Source of the DNA: Bacteroides oleiciplenus YIT 12058 | GTDB lineage: Bacteria; Bacteroidota; Bacteroidia; Bacteroidales; Bacteroidaceae | Length of the DNA stretch: 64,000 nt | Reading direction: 5' to 3' | Assembly: GCF_000315485.1 (NCBI RefSeq) | Contig: NZ_JH992944.1 | Coordinates: forward strand, 273,781-337,780 | Part shown: positions 50,923 through 60,024 of the stretch, one piece after another | How positions within the stretch are numbered: the first letter of the stretch is position 1 | How the letters are laid out: each line of letters begins with the position of its first letter | Position numbers and translations under genes: made by a program | Notes under the pieces: generated by a model | What the model was told of the DNA's origin: nothing | What the model saw: only the letters and a program-made list of their open reading frames with translations | Databases searched by the model: none

Positions 50923-51448
50923 TCTGGTTTGTGTGCTGTGCCTGCTCACTTCCTGTGCTTCCCCAAAAGTGGTGGAGAGAGATGCCTCAGTTCATTCGGC
51001 TCCCATCATCCATGCACAAGAATTTTCGCAGAAATATAATATGCAACTCGATTTCATGAAGCACCATTTCAGTGGAATGTTGATTGTGAGGGAACTTCCG
51101 GATAATGAAATAAGAATATTAGCATCCACCTACTTCGGGCTCAGCCTTTTTGACTTCTCACTTCGCAATGAAGAATTCCACGTCAATAGTTGCATAGAGC
51201 CCATGAAGAAAAAGAAAATACTGCGATTACTGGAAACAGACTTCAAGAATCTATTTTTAAACGGGAAGAATATCCGTATCAAAAAGAAAAACAGTACCTT
51301 TGAAAAAAGAGTCACAGGCAGCGGGTTCGGTAAATCAGTATTCTATCTGTCAGAGTTCGTATCAGGATATCCTGAACAGATAAAAATAAAACACCCTTGG
51401 CTGCGGCTAAGCATACAGTTGGACAAACTAAAAGAGAAACAAGATTAA
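50897..51448 (+). CDS. Outer membrane lipoprotein of APE export (DUF3261-like)
   Basis: A 183-residue lipoprotein with lipobox LLTSC near residue 20. The remainder (HFSGMLIVRELPDNEIRILASTYFGLSLFDF) resembles a LolB-like barrel and the DUF3261 lipoproteins found next to LolA-like genes in APE clusters. It probably receives the lipid from the LolA-like protein. Start ATG 50897 overlaps the previous gene by 26 bases in another frame. Confidence 0.75.
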   Translation: MKPNFLLANLVCVLCLLTSCASPKVVERDASVHSAPIIHAQEFSQKYNMQLDFMKHHFSGMLIVRELPDNEIRILASTYFGLSLFDFSLRNEEFHVNSCIEPMKKKKILRLLETDFKNLFLNGKNIRIKKKNSTFEKRVTGSGFGKSVFYLSEFVSGYPEQIKIKHPWLRLSIQLDKLKEKQD

Positions 51449-51449
51449 T

Positions 51450-51827
51450 ATGGCTGAACTTTTTTCCAATTTCTATCATATCACACAGTCTGAGAATATC
51501 AATGAAACAGATTGGATGGTGCGGGTCATGCTCAACCCACAACATCCTGTCTACGCCGGACACTTTCCACAACAACCTGTGGTTCCGGGAGTCTGTATAC
51601 TGCAAATAATAAAGGAATGCTTAGAGAAAATACACCAAGCTCCTTTGCAATATAAGCAAATAGCATCGTGCAAGTTCCTCTCAGCCATTAATCCGAATGA
51701 AACGCCCGAATTGAAATTCTCAATTACGACAAAGAGAAGTGAGACAGATACCCTCCTGGTTCTGGTTGAAGGTGCATCTTCAAAAGATATTTGTATCAAG
51801 TTAAAAGCGCAATTAATCGATAAATAA
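51450..51827 (+). CDS. Hot-dog fold dehydratase 2 (ApeI-like)
   Basis: A 125-residue FabA/FabZ-type dehydratase. HPVYAGHFPQQPVVPGV carries the catalytic His in the GHFPxxPVxPG motif. This motif is missing in dehydratase 1 at 44624, so this one is the likely catalytic half of a heterodimer, as in ApeI:ApeP. Confidence 0.87.
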   Translation: MAELFSNFYHITQSENINETDWMVRVMLNPQHPVYAGHFPQQPVVPGVCILQIIKECLEKIHQAPLQYKQIASCKFLSAINPNETPELKFSITTKRSETDTLLVLVEGASSKDICIKLKAQLIDK

Positions 51828-51829
51828 AC

Positions 51830-53020
51830 ATGGAGGAATGTAACGCGGAACAATGGCATGAAAAAGCCGGGCAACTTGAAATTGTAGTGATTATACCTAC
51901 CTACAATAACGGGACGACACTGGCTACCGTGATTGAAGATGTACTTTTCTACACGGAAAACATCATCGTTGTCAATGACGGCTCCACCGATAACACCCCT
52001 GTCCTTCTGGAAAACTATCCGAACCTGCGTGTCATCACCCACCCCACTAATAAGGGAAAAGGAACAGCCTTGAAAAACGGATTGAAACAAGCCAAAGAAG
52101 CCGGATACCGATATGCCATCACTATTGATTCGGATGGACAACATTTTGCATCGGATATCCCCATATTCATTAAGGAAATAGAAAAAGAACCGGATACTTT
52201 ATTAGTAGGCGCCCGCAACCTGACTTCGGACAATATGCCGGGCAAGAATACATTTGCCAATAAGTTCTCCAATTTCTGGTTTAAACTTGAAACCGGAATA
52301 AAGCTTCAGGATACTCAATCGGGTTACCGGCTCTATCCGTTAGATAAAATCAATGTGCAGAGATTCTACTATACTGCCAAATATGAATTTGAGCTTGAAG
52401 CACTGGTCTTTGCCGCATGGAGAGGAACTACGGTCCGGAACATACCTATACATGTGTATTATCCACCTCAGGAAGAACGTATTTCACATTTCCGTCCTTT
52501 CCGGGACTTCACCCGCATCAGTATATTGAATACTCTATTAGTATTCATCACTTTCCTCTGGATATATCCGCGTAACTTCTTCCGAAAACTAACTTGGAGC
52601 AACTGCCGGAAATTTTTCCATACCCACATTACTCATTCCAATGAATCGAACCTGAAAATCACTTATGCCATCATGCTGGGTGTTTTTATGGGAATCGTTC
52701 CCATCTGGGGATACCAGATGCTCGCCACACTTTTTTTAGCTCATTTGCTCAAACTCAACAAGGTGATAGCCATTGTAGCCGCTAATATCAGTATCCCCCC
52801 TATGATTCCTTTTCTGCTGTATGGCAGTTATCTGACAGGATGTAAGGCTTTGGGCAGACCAATTGAGCTTCACCTTACCGACATTTCATTTGAAAATGTG
52901 AAATCAGTTTTAGAGCAATATTTAATTGGAAGTGTTATCTTTGCAACCGCTTGTAGTATATTGGCAGGTATTATAGCTATCAGCCTGCTTACCATATACA
53001 GAAGGTCCAGAACAGCATGA
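51830..53020 (+). CDS. GT2 glycosyltransferase fused to DUF2062
   Basis: A 396-residue protein. Residues about 18-240 form a family 2 glycosyltransferase (VVIIPTYNNG, VVNDGSTDNT, TIDSDGQH) of the dolichyl-phosphate-mannose synthase type. Residues about 280-396 carry a DUF2062 domain with three hydrophobic helices (AIMLGVFMGIVPIWG, NISIPPMIPFLLYGS). It likely adds a sugar to a lipid carrier at the inner membrane. Its stop overlaps the exporter's ATG by 4 bases. Confidence 0.88.
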   Translation: MEECNAEQWHEKAGQLEIVVIIPTYNNGTTLATVIEDVLFYTENIIVVNDGSTDNTPVLLENYPNLRVITHPTNKGKGTALKNGLKQAKEAGYRYAITIDSDGQHFASDIPIFIKEIEKEPDTLLVGARNLTSDNMPGKNTFANKFSNFWFKLETGIKLQDTQSGYRLYPLDKINVQRFYYTAKYEFELEALVFAAWRGTTVRNIPIHVYYPPQEERISHFRPFRDFTRISILNTLLVFITFLWIYPRNFFRKLTWSNCRKFFHTHITHSNESNLKITYAIMLGVFMGIVPIWGYQMLATLFLAHLLKLNKVIAIVAANISIPPMIPFLLYGSYLTGCKALGRPIELHLTDISFENVKSVLEQYLIGSVIFATACSILAGIIAISLLTIYRRSRTA

Positions 53021-56000
53021 CTCAATTCTTTATCAAACTATACAATTATTTCAATAGACACAAAGTCCTCTTCTATTTGTCACTCTGTGTCTGTGTCCTC
53101 TTTATGGGGTACTTCGCTTATCAGGTTAGGTTTGAGGAGAATGTGACGCGCTTCTTTCCCGACACGAAAAGTAGCCAAAACATCACTAAGGTATTTGATA
53201 ATCTAAAGATAAAGGATAAGATTATCCTTCTAATCTCTCCTATCGACTCTACAACAACTCCCGAATTGATGATAGAAGCCGGAGACCAGCTTAAGCAAAA
53301 CCTATTAGAGAAAGCCAATCGAGTCTGGATTAAAGATATTTTTTCGGAAGTAGATGAAACCACGATTGAGAAAGCCGGTAATTTCGTTTATGATAACCTC
53401 CCCCTGTTTCTAACAGAGAAAGACTATCAGCACTTTGATTCACTTCTGACGCAGGAAGGTATAGAAACCGCTATGCGGAGAAATTATACCAACCTTCTCT
53501 CTCCTGCAGGTATAGCACTGAGAAGTTATATACAAAGAGACCCGTTGGGACTTGGGAATAACATCTTAAAACACTTGCAGGATTTTCAGTTGGAAACCAA
53601 CTATGAAATCAATAACGGGCATATCTTTTCGAAAGACGGCAACACTTTGCTAATGTTTGTAACACCGGTATTCGGAACAGGAAGTACAGGTGAAAACGAC
53701 AAGCTCATCCGGATACTTGAAGACGAATTGCAACAGGTGCAAAAAGAACACCCCTCAATCAGTGCCTCTTACTTCGGAGGTCCTTCGGTAGGGGTCTACA
53801 ACGCACGGCAAATAAAAAAGGATACCATCATCACTTCTTCAATTGCACTACTGATTATCATTGTTTTTATCTCGTTAGTATTCAAGCACAAGAAGTCTAT
53901 TCCCCTTATTGTCACTCCGGTTTTATTCGGTGGACTGTTTGCTTTATGCCTGATTTATTTCATTCAGGGGTATATTTCCGCGATAGCCGTAGGTGCCGGG
54001 TCGGCCATTCTGGGTATTGCATTGAGTTACTCCATACATATGCTGGCACATCAAAACCATGTTTCCACCGTCCAGCAGTTAATTAAAGAAATAACCTACC
54101 CGCTTACAGTAGGTAGTTTCACTACCATTGGTGCATTCTTCGGGCTCACTTTCACCACTTCCGAACTTTTACGGGATTTTGGTTTATTTGCCTCCCTGGC
54201 ACTTATCGGCACCACCCTTTTCTGCCTCATCTATCTTCCGCATTTTCTGAAAGGGCAAGCCGATGTGAAACAAGGCAAGGTATTACGATTCATTGAAAAG
54301 ATTAATGCCTATCCATATGAAAAAAACAAATGGCTGGTGGGAATCATCGTCATTATTACACTGGTCAGCCTGTTTACTTCACAAAAGGTCCGGTTCAACG
54401 AAGACATGATGAGCCTCAATTATGAGCCTCAACACTTAAAACAAGCAGAAGCCAAACTGGAACAGCTTTTCAATACTCAGGAGAAAACCGTTCTCTTTGT
54501 CAGCATAGGCAAAAACATGCCCGAAGCCCTTGAGCGTTATGCAAACACAAACCGCCATTTGTCTGCTTTTAAAGATCAGGGATTAATCAAAGCATATGCC
54601 TCTGCCGAACAATTCCTTATCTCACCGGAAGAGCAGCAAAAACGGCTCGAACAATGGAACAGATATTGGGGAGAACCGGGTAAAATATCGGCTATCCATA
54701 AATATATAGAAGATGCCGCCCGAACTTATCATTTCCGGCAAGGCAGCTTCGATGCATTTTACCAGTGGTTAGAGCATCCCTTTCGACTCTATAATTATCA
54801 AGATGATACGAATAGTATTGCCACAACTTTATTGAACGAATGGCAAACAAGTGCCGACTCCATCACTATGCTTGTCACCCAAGTACGTATCAGTGACGAT
54901 AATAAAGAAGAGGTATACCAACAATTCAAGAATGACACCGATGTCGTTGTTTTCGACCGGAGCTATTTTACCAACCAATGGGTTTCCGCCATTAACAATG
55001 ACTTTTACCTGATACTTTATATTTCATCACTCCTTATATTCCTGGCACTATTGATTTCGTACGGACGTATAGAACTGACTCTGATAAGTTTCCTGCCCAT
55101 GCTTATCAGTTGGACGATCATCTTAGGATTGATGGGGATTTTGGGAATAGAGTTCAATATCATCAATATCATTCTTTCCACTTTTATTTTCGGTATTGGA
55201 GACGACTTCAGTATTTTCATCATGGACGGGCTTCAAAACAAATACGGGACAGGGAAAACAATTCTCAATTCTCATAAAACGGCCATTTTCTTCTCTGCAT
55301 TCACTGCCGTTGTAGGAATGGGAACTTTAGTATTCGCAAAACATCCTGCCCTACAATCCATTTCCTTGATTTCTATTCTTGGAATGGCTGCCGTTGTATT
55401 AGTGGCCTACACCATACAGCCTATCATTTTCCAATTCTTTATTGCCAAACCGGCTTCAAAAGGATTACCCCCGTACACACTGATAGGATTACTCCGTACC
55501 ATCATCCTTTTCATGCTCTTTGTTATAGGATGCATCATCCTGAGAGTTCTCATTTTCTTATTATACCTCATCCCGGTACGCCGCACCTATAAACAACAGT
55601 TTGTTTGCCGGATTATCAATATCACTTGCAAAGGAATATTGGCAGTAGCGACATTCGTACGTAAAGAACATATCAACGCAGCCGGTGAGACATTTAGGAA
55701 ACCGGCTATTATAATAGCTAATCACCAGTCTTTCATTGATATTCTGGAGTTATTATCTTTCTCTCCAAAGATCATCATGATTACCAATCACTGGGTATGG
55801 AATTCTCCGATATTCGGGAAAGTTATCCAATATGCAGGCTTCTTCCATGTGGATGAAGGGTATGAGCTTTGTGTGGAACGGATGCGTGAAAAAGTCAGAG
55901 AGGGGTATTCCATTGCCATTTTCCCAGAAGGAACCCGGACTTATGACGGCAAGATGAAACGTTTCCACAAAGGAGCTTTTTACTTATCGGAAACTCTTCA

Positions 56001-56880
56001 ACTGGATATTATTCCTATCCTTTTATATGGAAACGGAAAGATTATTGCCAAAGCCCAACCCTTCTACATCCGCAAAGGCATTATCTTCTCCAAAATATTA
56101 CCCCGTATCCCTTACAATGACTATTCGTTCGGGACGACTTACCAGGAACGTACCAAACGTATTTCTTCTTATATGAAAGAAGAATATGCCCGTATCTGCC
56201 AAGAAAAGAATACACCAGAGAATCCCGCATTTTATGAAGCTTTAGTATTGAATTATATCTACAAAGGCCCTATCATCGAATGGTACATCCGCATCAAAGT
56301 GAAGATGGAACAGAATTATCAACTGTTCAACCAACTGATTCCGATGAGAGGACAAATTACGGATATTGGTTGCGGGCTCGGTCCTTTGTGTTACATGCTG
56401 GCCATGATATCCAAAGAAAGGCAAATATTAGGGATTGACTATGACGAAGATAAAATAGCCATTGCGCAACATGGTTGGCTTCGCGATGAAAATCTCCGCT
56501 TTGAGCATGCCGATGCATCAGTTTACGAGTTTCCGGAAAGCGATGTATTTATCCTAAATGACATATTGCACTATATGAATTATCAGCATCAACATGACTT
56601 GTTGGTGAAATGCGCCATCCTACTTCGTCCTGGAGGAATGATTATTGTACGTGACGGAAATGCTGCCGATACTCATAAACACCGGTTGACCCGCCTCACG
56701 GAAGTACTTTCTACCCGAATTGTAAACTTTAACCGAACCACGGAAGCACTCTGTTTCACTTCCGGAGATCAAATTCAGAGTATAGCCCAGGAATGCGGAA
56801 TGAAAGTAGAGACCATTCGGAATGACAAATACACATCGAATACCATCTACATACTAAAGAAGAGCAATGAACATGAGTAA
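53017..56880 (+). CDS. MMPL/RND exporter fused to PlsC acyltransferase and methyltransferase
   Basis: A 1287-residue three-part protein. Residues 1 to about 800 form an MMPL-type exporter: a helix at 17-37, a periplasmic loop, five clustered helices (about 270-420), a second loop (about 450-660) and five more helices with FGIGDDFSIFIMDG. Residues about 830-1060 are a PlsC-type acyltransferase, NHQSFIDILE (HxxxxD, near 901) and FPEGTR (near 968). Residues about 1110-1287 are a class I methyltransferase (DIGCGLGP near 1115). In proteobacterial APE clusters these are, as far as I recall, separate proteins. It probably couples export of the polyene lipid to acylation. Confidence 0.9.
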   Translation: MTQFFIKLYNYFNRHKVLFYLSLCVCVLFMGYFAYQVRFEENVTRFFPDTKSSQNITKVFDNLKIKDKIILLISPIDSTTTPELMIEAGDQLKQNLLEKANRVWIKDIFSEVDETTIEKAGNFVYDNLPLFLTEKDYQHFDSLLTQEGIETAMRRNYTNLLSPAGIALRSYIQRDPLGLGNNILKHLQDFQLETNYEINNGHIFSKDGNTLLMFVTPVFGTGSTGENDKLIRILEDELQQVQKEHPSISASYFGGPSVGVYNARQIKKDTIITSSIALLIIIVFISLVFKHKKSIPLIVTPVLFGGLFALCLIYFIQGYISAIAVGAGSAILGIALSYSIHMLAHQNHVSTVQQLIKEITYPLTVGSFTTIGAFFGLTFTTSELLRDFGLFASLALIGTTLFCLIYLPHFLKGQADVKQGKVLRFIEKINAYPYEKNKWLVGIIVIITLVSLFTSQKVRFNEDMMSLNYEPQHLKQAEAKLEQLFNTQEKTVLFVSIGKNMPEALERYANTNRHLSAFKDQGLIKAYASAEQFLISPEEQQKRLEQWNRYWGEPGKISAIHKYIEDAARTYHFRQGSFDAFYQWLEHPFRLYNYQDDTNSIATTLLNEWQTSADSITMLVTQVRISDDNKEEVYQQFKNDTDVVVFDRSYFTNQWVSAINNDFYLILYISSLLIFLALLISYGRIELTLISFLPMLISWTIILGLMGILGIEFNIINIILSTFIFGIGDDFSIFIMDGLQNKYGTGKTILNSHKTAIFFSAFTAVVGMGTLVFAKHPALQSISLISILGMAAVVLVAYTIQPIIFQFFIAKPASKGLPPYTLIGLLRTIILFMLFVIGCIILRVLIFLLYLIPVRRTYKQQFVCRIINITCKGILAVATFVRKEHINAAGETFRKPAIIIANHQSFIDILELLSFSPKIIMITNHWVWNSPIFGKVIQYAGFFHVDEGYELCVERMREKVREGYSIAIFPEGTRTYDGKMKRFHKGAFYLSETLQLDIIPILLYGNGKIIAKAQPFYIRKGIIFSKILPRIPYNDYSFGTTYQERTKRISSYMKEEYARICQEKNTPENPAFYEALVLNYIYKGPIIEWYIRIKVKMEQNYQLFNQLIPMRGQITDIGCGLGPLCYMLAMISKERQILGIDYDEDKIAIAQHGWLRDENLRFEHADASVYEFPESDVFILNDILHYMNYQHQHDLLVKCAILLRPGGMIIVRDGNAADTHKHRLTRLTEVLSTRIVNFNRTTEALCFTSGDQIQSIAQECGMKVETIRNDKYTSNTIYILKKSNEHE

Positions 56881-58363
56881 GTATGACATCATCATCATAG
56901 GAAGCGGATTAGGCGGTCTTGAGTGTGGAACCATACTCAGTAAGGAAGGCTACAACGTATGTGTACTCGAAAAGAACGAGCTATTCGGAGGTTGTTTTCA
57001 AACCTACCGTAGGAAAGGGCATTTGCTCGATACAGGTATTCACTATATTGGCAGTCTGGACGAGGGGCAGATGATGCACCAGTTCTTTCAATATACAGGA
57101 ATCATGGACAATCTGAAAGTTCGTAAACTGGATGAAAATGCTTTCGATAAGATTTACTACAAGAATCGTGAATATGATTATGCCATGGGATACAGTTCCT
57201 TTGTCGATACCCTTTGTAAAGCATTTCCTCACGAAAAAGGGAATCTTCTGCAATACACAACGTTACTGAAAGAAGTAGGCAGTCTGATTAGTGTAGAGAA
57301 TCTGAAGAAGGGAATCATATCTACCGAAGGAATGAAGTATTTCAATACTTCGGCAGCAGGTATGATAGCTCAAATCACTTCCAATCCGGATTTACAATCA
57401 GTACTGGCAGGTTCGGCACTTCTGTATGGCGGACTGAGGGAGCACTCCAACTTCTATGAACACGCCATGATTAACAACTCCTACATACAAGGAGCCTATC
57501 GGTTCATTGACGGAAGTATGCAAGTGGCCTCTGAAATGATTAACGTCATCCGCACTAATGGAGGCACAGTGCTGAATAATAGTAAAGTCACCCGTATCAT
57601 TGTAGATAACAACCAAGTGCAAGGTGTAGAAATCAACGGCACAGAACGGATAGACAGTAAATACGTCATCTCCAATGTACATCCCAAGCAAACATTAACT
57701 TTGCTGGATAAGAACCGTTCTATCAAGAATGCCTATATCTCGCGCATCAATTCGTTAGAAAACACCTATGGCATATTCACCCTCCATTTGGTGATGAAGG
57801 AGAAAAGCTATCCATATCTGAACCAGAACCTCTATCTGCATGGAGATAATGATGTATGGTATGACAAAAAGGCCAATATGGGATGCACCACCAATTGCAT
57901 GATTTCTACACAAGCTTCTTCCCGCAACAGTGACTATGCAGACGTGATATCCATCCTGACCCCCATGTATATAGACGAACTATCTGCCTGGCTACATACT
58001 CTTCCCGAACAAAGAGGCGAAGAATACAAAGCTTTCAAAAAGGAAAAAGCCACGCAGCTATTGGAGTTCATCAAAAGCCACGAAATAGACTTCACTGACC
58101 ATATTGAAGCAATGTACACCACTACCCCGCTAAGTTACAGGGACTTTACGGGTACTTGCGACGGCTCTGCCTATGGAATTATCAAAGATTACAAATGTCC
58201 GCAGGTAGGATTTGTCTCCACACGAACCAAACTAGGTAACTTATTTCTTACCGGACAAAACTTGAATGTCCACGGTGCTTTAGGAGTAACGTTAACCTCC
58301 ATCATTACTTGCGGTGAACTACTGGGACACGAATATTTAGCTAAAAAGATAGGCCATGCATAA
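56867..58363 (+). CDS. FAD-dependent oxidoreductase, phytoene desaturase-like
   Basis: A 498-residue flavoprotein. The N-terminal dinucleotide loop is IIIGSGLGGLECGTIL (about 8-23), followed by Glu in CVLEKN. The layout resembles CrtI/carotene isomerase-type enzymes (TGIHYIGS), and the C-terminal FAD motif FLTGQNLNVHGALG is present. It may introduce or isomerise double bonds of the polyene. It overlaps the exporter gene by 8-14 bases and the next gene by 8; ATG 56873 is an equal start candidate. Confidence 0.88.
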   Translation: MNMSKYDIIIIGSGLGGLECGTILSKEGYNVCVLEKNELFGGCFQTYRRKGHLLDTGIHYIGSLDEGQMMHQFFQYTGIMDNLKVRKLDENAFDKIYYKNREYDYAMGYSSFVDTLCKAFPHEKGNLLQYTTLLKEVGSLISVENLKKGIISTEGMKYFNTSAAGMIAQITSNPDLQSVLAGSALLYGGLREHSNFYEHAMINNSYIQGAYRFIDGSMQVASEMINVIRTNGGTVLNNSKVTRIIVDNNQVQGVEINGTERIDSKYVISNVHPKQTLTLLDKNRSIKNAYISRINSLENTYGIFTLHLVMKEKSYPYLNQNLYLHGDNDVWYDKKANMGCTTNCMISTQASSRNSDYADVISILTPMYIDELSAWLHTLPEQRGEEYKAFKKEKATQLLEFIKSHEIDFTDHIEAMYTTTPLSYRDFTGTCDGSAYGIIKDYKCPQVGFVSTRTKLGNLFLTGQNLNVHGALGVTLTSIITCGELLGHEYLAKKIGHA

Positions 58364-60023
58364 GATTATAAAGAAAACAATCAAATATACAGCATGTGGC
58401 ATAGGGTTACTTCTCCTTGCTATTATCCTCTTTATATCCGCACTTTATTTCTCTGCTGATATGCTGACTCCCGAATATACTTCCCAATCTACCGGAGAAG
58501 TAATACAAACAGACAGCCTACGGCAATATAAAGGAAATTATCTGCGGCACAGTAATAGTGGTTTGTGGGAGTTAAAAGTGAATGGCAATGCCTTCCAGCG
58601 TGGTGAAGCCATAGGAAAGCTTTCTCCTGATTTACTATATTATCAGGAAAAAGTCTTCGTGGATCAGATACGTGAGATCGTACCCTCAGATAATTACCTC
58701 AAATTCCTGCGCTTCTTTATCGTGCTCTTCAACCGCAATTTAGGAAAGAATGTCCCGGAAGAATTCAGAGATGAAATTTACGGCATTTCACTCTCTTGCA
58801 CACACGAATATGACTTTATCGGCACTCCCTACGAACGCCAACTAAATTACCACTCAGCACATGACCTGGGGCATGCCATGCAAGACTACATGCTGGTAGG
58901 TTGCAGTTCCTTCGCCACTTGGGGAGAAAACAGTGTCGATTCATCTCTCATCATCGGGCGTAATTTCGATTTCTATATGGGCGATAAGTTCGCACACAAC
59001 AAACTGGTATCTTTCTATCAGCCGGAGCAAGGTTATAAATTCGCTTCCGTTGGTTGGCCGGGCATGATTGGTGTACTTTCAGGCATGAATGAAACCGGAC
59101 TGACAGTAACCATCAATGCAGCCAAATCAACTATGCCGACGGCTTCCGCCACTCCCATCTCTATCCTGACCAGAGAAATCCTGCAATATGCTTCGACCAT
59201 TGACGAAGCATACACCATTGCCCTGAAACGAAAAACATTTGTTTCCGAATCCATACTAGTCGGTTCGGCCCGGGACGGGAAAGCTGCTATCATTGAAAAG
59301 TCACCGGAGAAAACAGCACTCTTTACGGGAAGTGGCAATCAGATTATTTGCACAAACCATTATCAATCGGATGCTTTCCGTAACGATGAACGCAATCAGG
59401 AAAACATAGCAACTTCTGATAGTCCCTATCGTTTTGCCCATCTGCAAGAATTGCTGGAAGAAAACAAGCCCATCAACAGTGTGAAAGCCGCTGCCATACT
59501 CCGCAACCAGAAAGGATTGAACAATGTTGATTTAGGTATGGGAAATGAAATGGCTATCAATCAACTCATTGCCCATCATTCGATCATCTTTCTGCCGGAA
59601 CAGCAAATTATGTATGTATCCACTCCCCCCTGGCAATGCGGAAAGTACATGGCGTATGACCTTAATAAAATATTCAGCGATACAGTAGACTTCCGCCACG
59701 AAATTGCAAGCCCTGAACTGACCATCCCCGAGGATAGCTTTATCAAGCAAGCAAAGTACAGGCAGTTCATGGCTTATAAAAAGCTCACAAAGCTCATCCG
59801 GGAAAAGACCCAACGAAAAGAAACACTGGAAGCCAAAGTATTGAATCTATATGAAGCATCCAACCCTTCCTTCTATTACGTTTATGAGGTATTGGGTGAC
59901 TATCATGCCGCCATGCAGCAAATCAGTATGGCCATTACATATTGGCAGAAAGCACTGACAATGCCTATTCCCAAACAAGCGGAAAAAGAGCGTATCCAAC
60001 AAAAAATCAATAAGAACTCATAA
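58356..60023 (+). CDS. C45-family autoproteolytic acyltransferase/hydrolase
   Basis: A 555-residue Ntn-hydrolase with an N-terminal membrane anchor (about 10-32). The mature nucleophile would be Cys in VGCSSFATWG, exposed by self-cleavage after Gly. GRNFDFYMG and MNETGLTVTINAAK are family motifs of the penicillin-acyltransferase (C45) type. The C-terminal part (about 480-555) looks like a short helical repeat (NPSFYYVYEVLGDYHAAMQQ). It probably forms or breaks an amide/ester link of the final lipid outside the membrane; the exact reaction is unknown. Confidence 0.82.
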   Translation: MHKIIKKTIKYTACGIGLLLLAIILFISALYFSADMLTPEYTSQSTGEVIQTDSLRQYKGNYLRHSNSGLWELKVNGNAFQRGEAIGKLSPDLLYYQEKVFVDQIREIVPSDNYLKFLRFFIVLFNRNLGKNVPEEFRDEIYGISLSCTHEYDFIGTPYERQLNYHSAHDLGHAMQDYMLVGCSSFATWGENSVDSSLIIGRNFDFYMGDKFAHNKLVSFYQPEQGYKFASVGWPGMIGVLSGMNETGLTVTINAAKSTMPTASATPISILTREILQYASTIDEAYTIALKRKTFVSESILVGSARDGKAAIIEKSPEKTALFTGSGNQIICTNHYQSDAFRNDERNQENIATSDSPYRFAHLQELLEENKPINSVKAAAILRNQKGLNNVDLGMGNEMAINQLIAHHSIIFLPEQQIMYVSTPPWQCGKYMAYDLNKIFSDTVDFRHEIASPELTIPEDSFIKQAKYRQFMAYKKLTKLIREKTQRKETLEAKVLNLYEASNPSFYYVYEVLGDYHAAMQQISMAITYWQKALTMPIPKQAEKERIQQKINKNS

Positions 60024-60024
60024 T

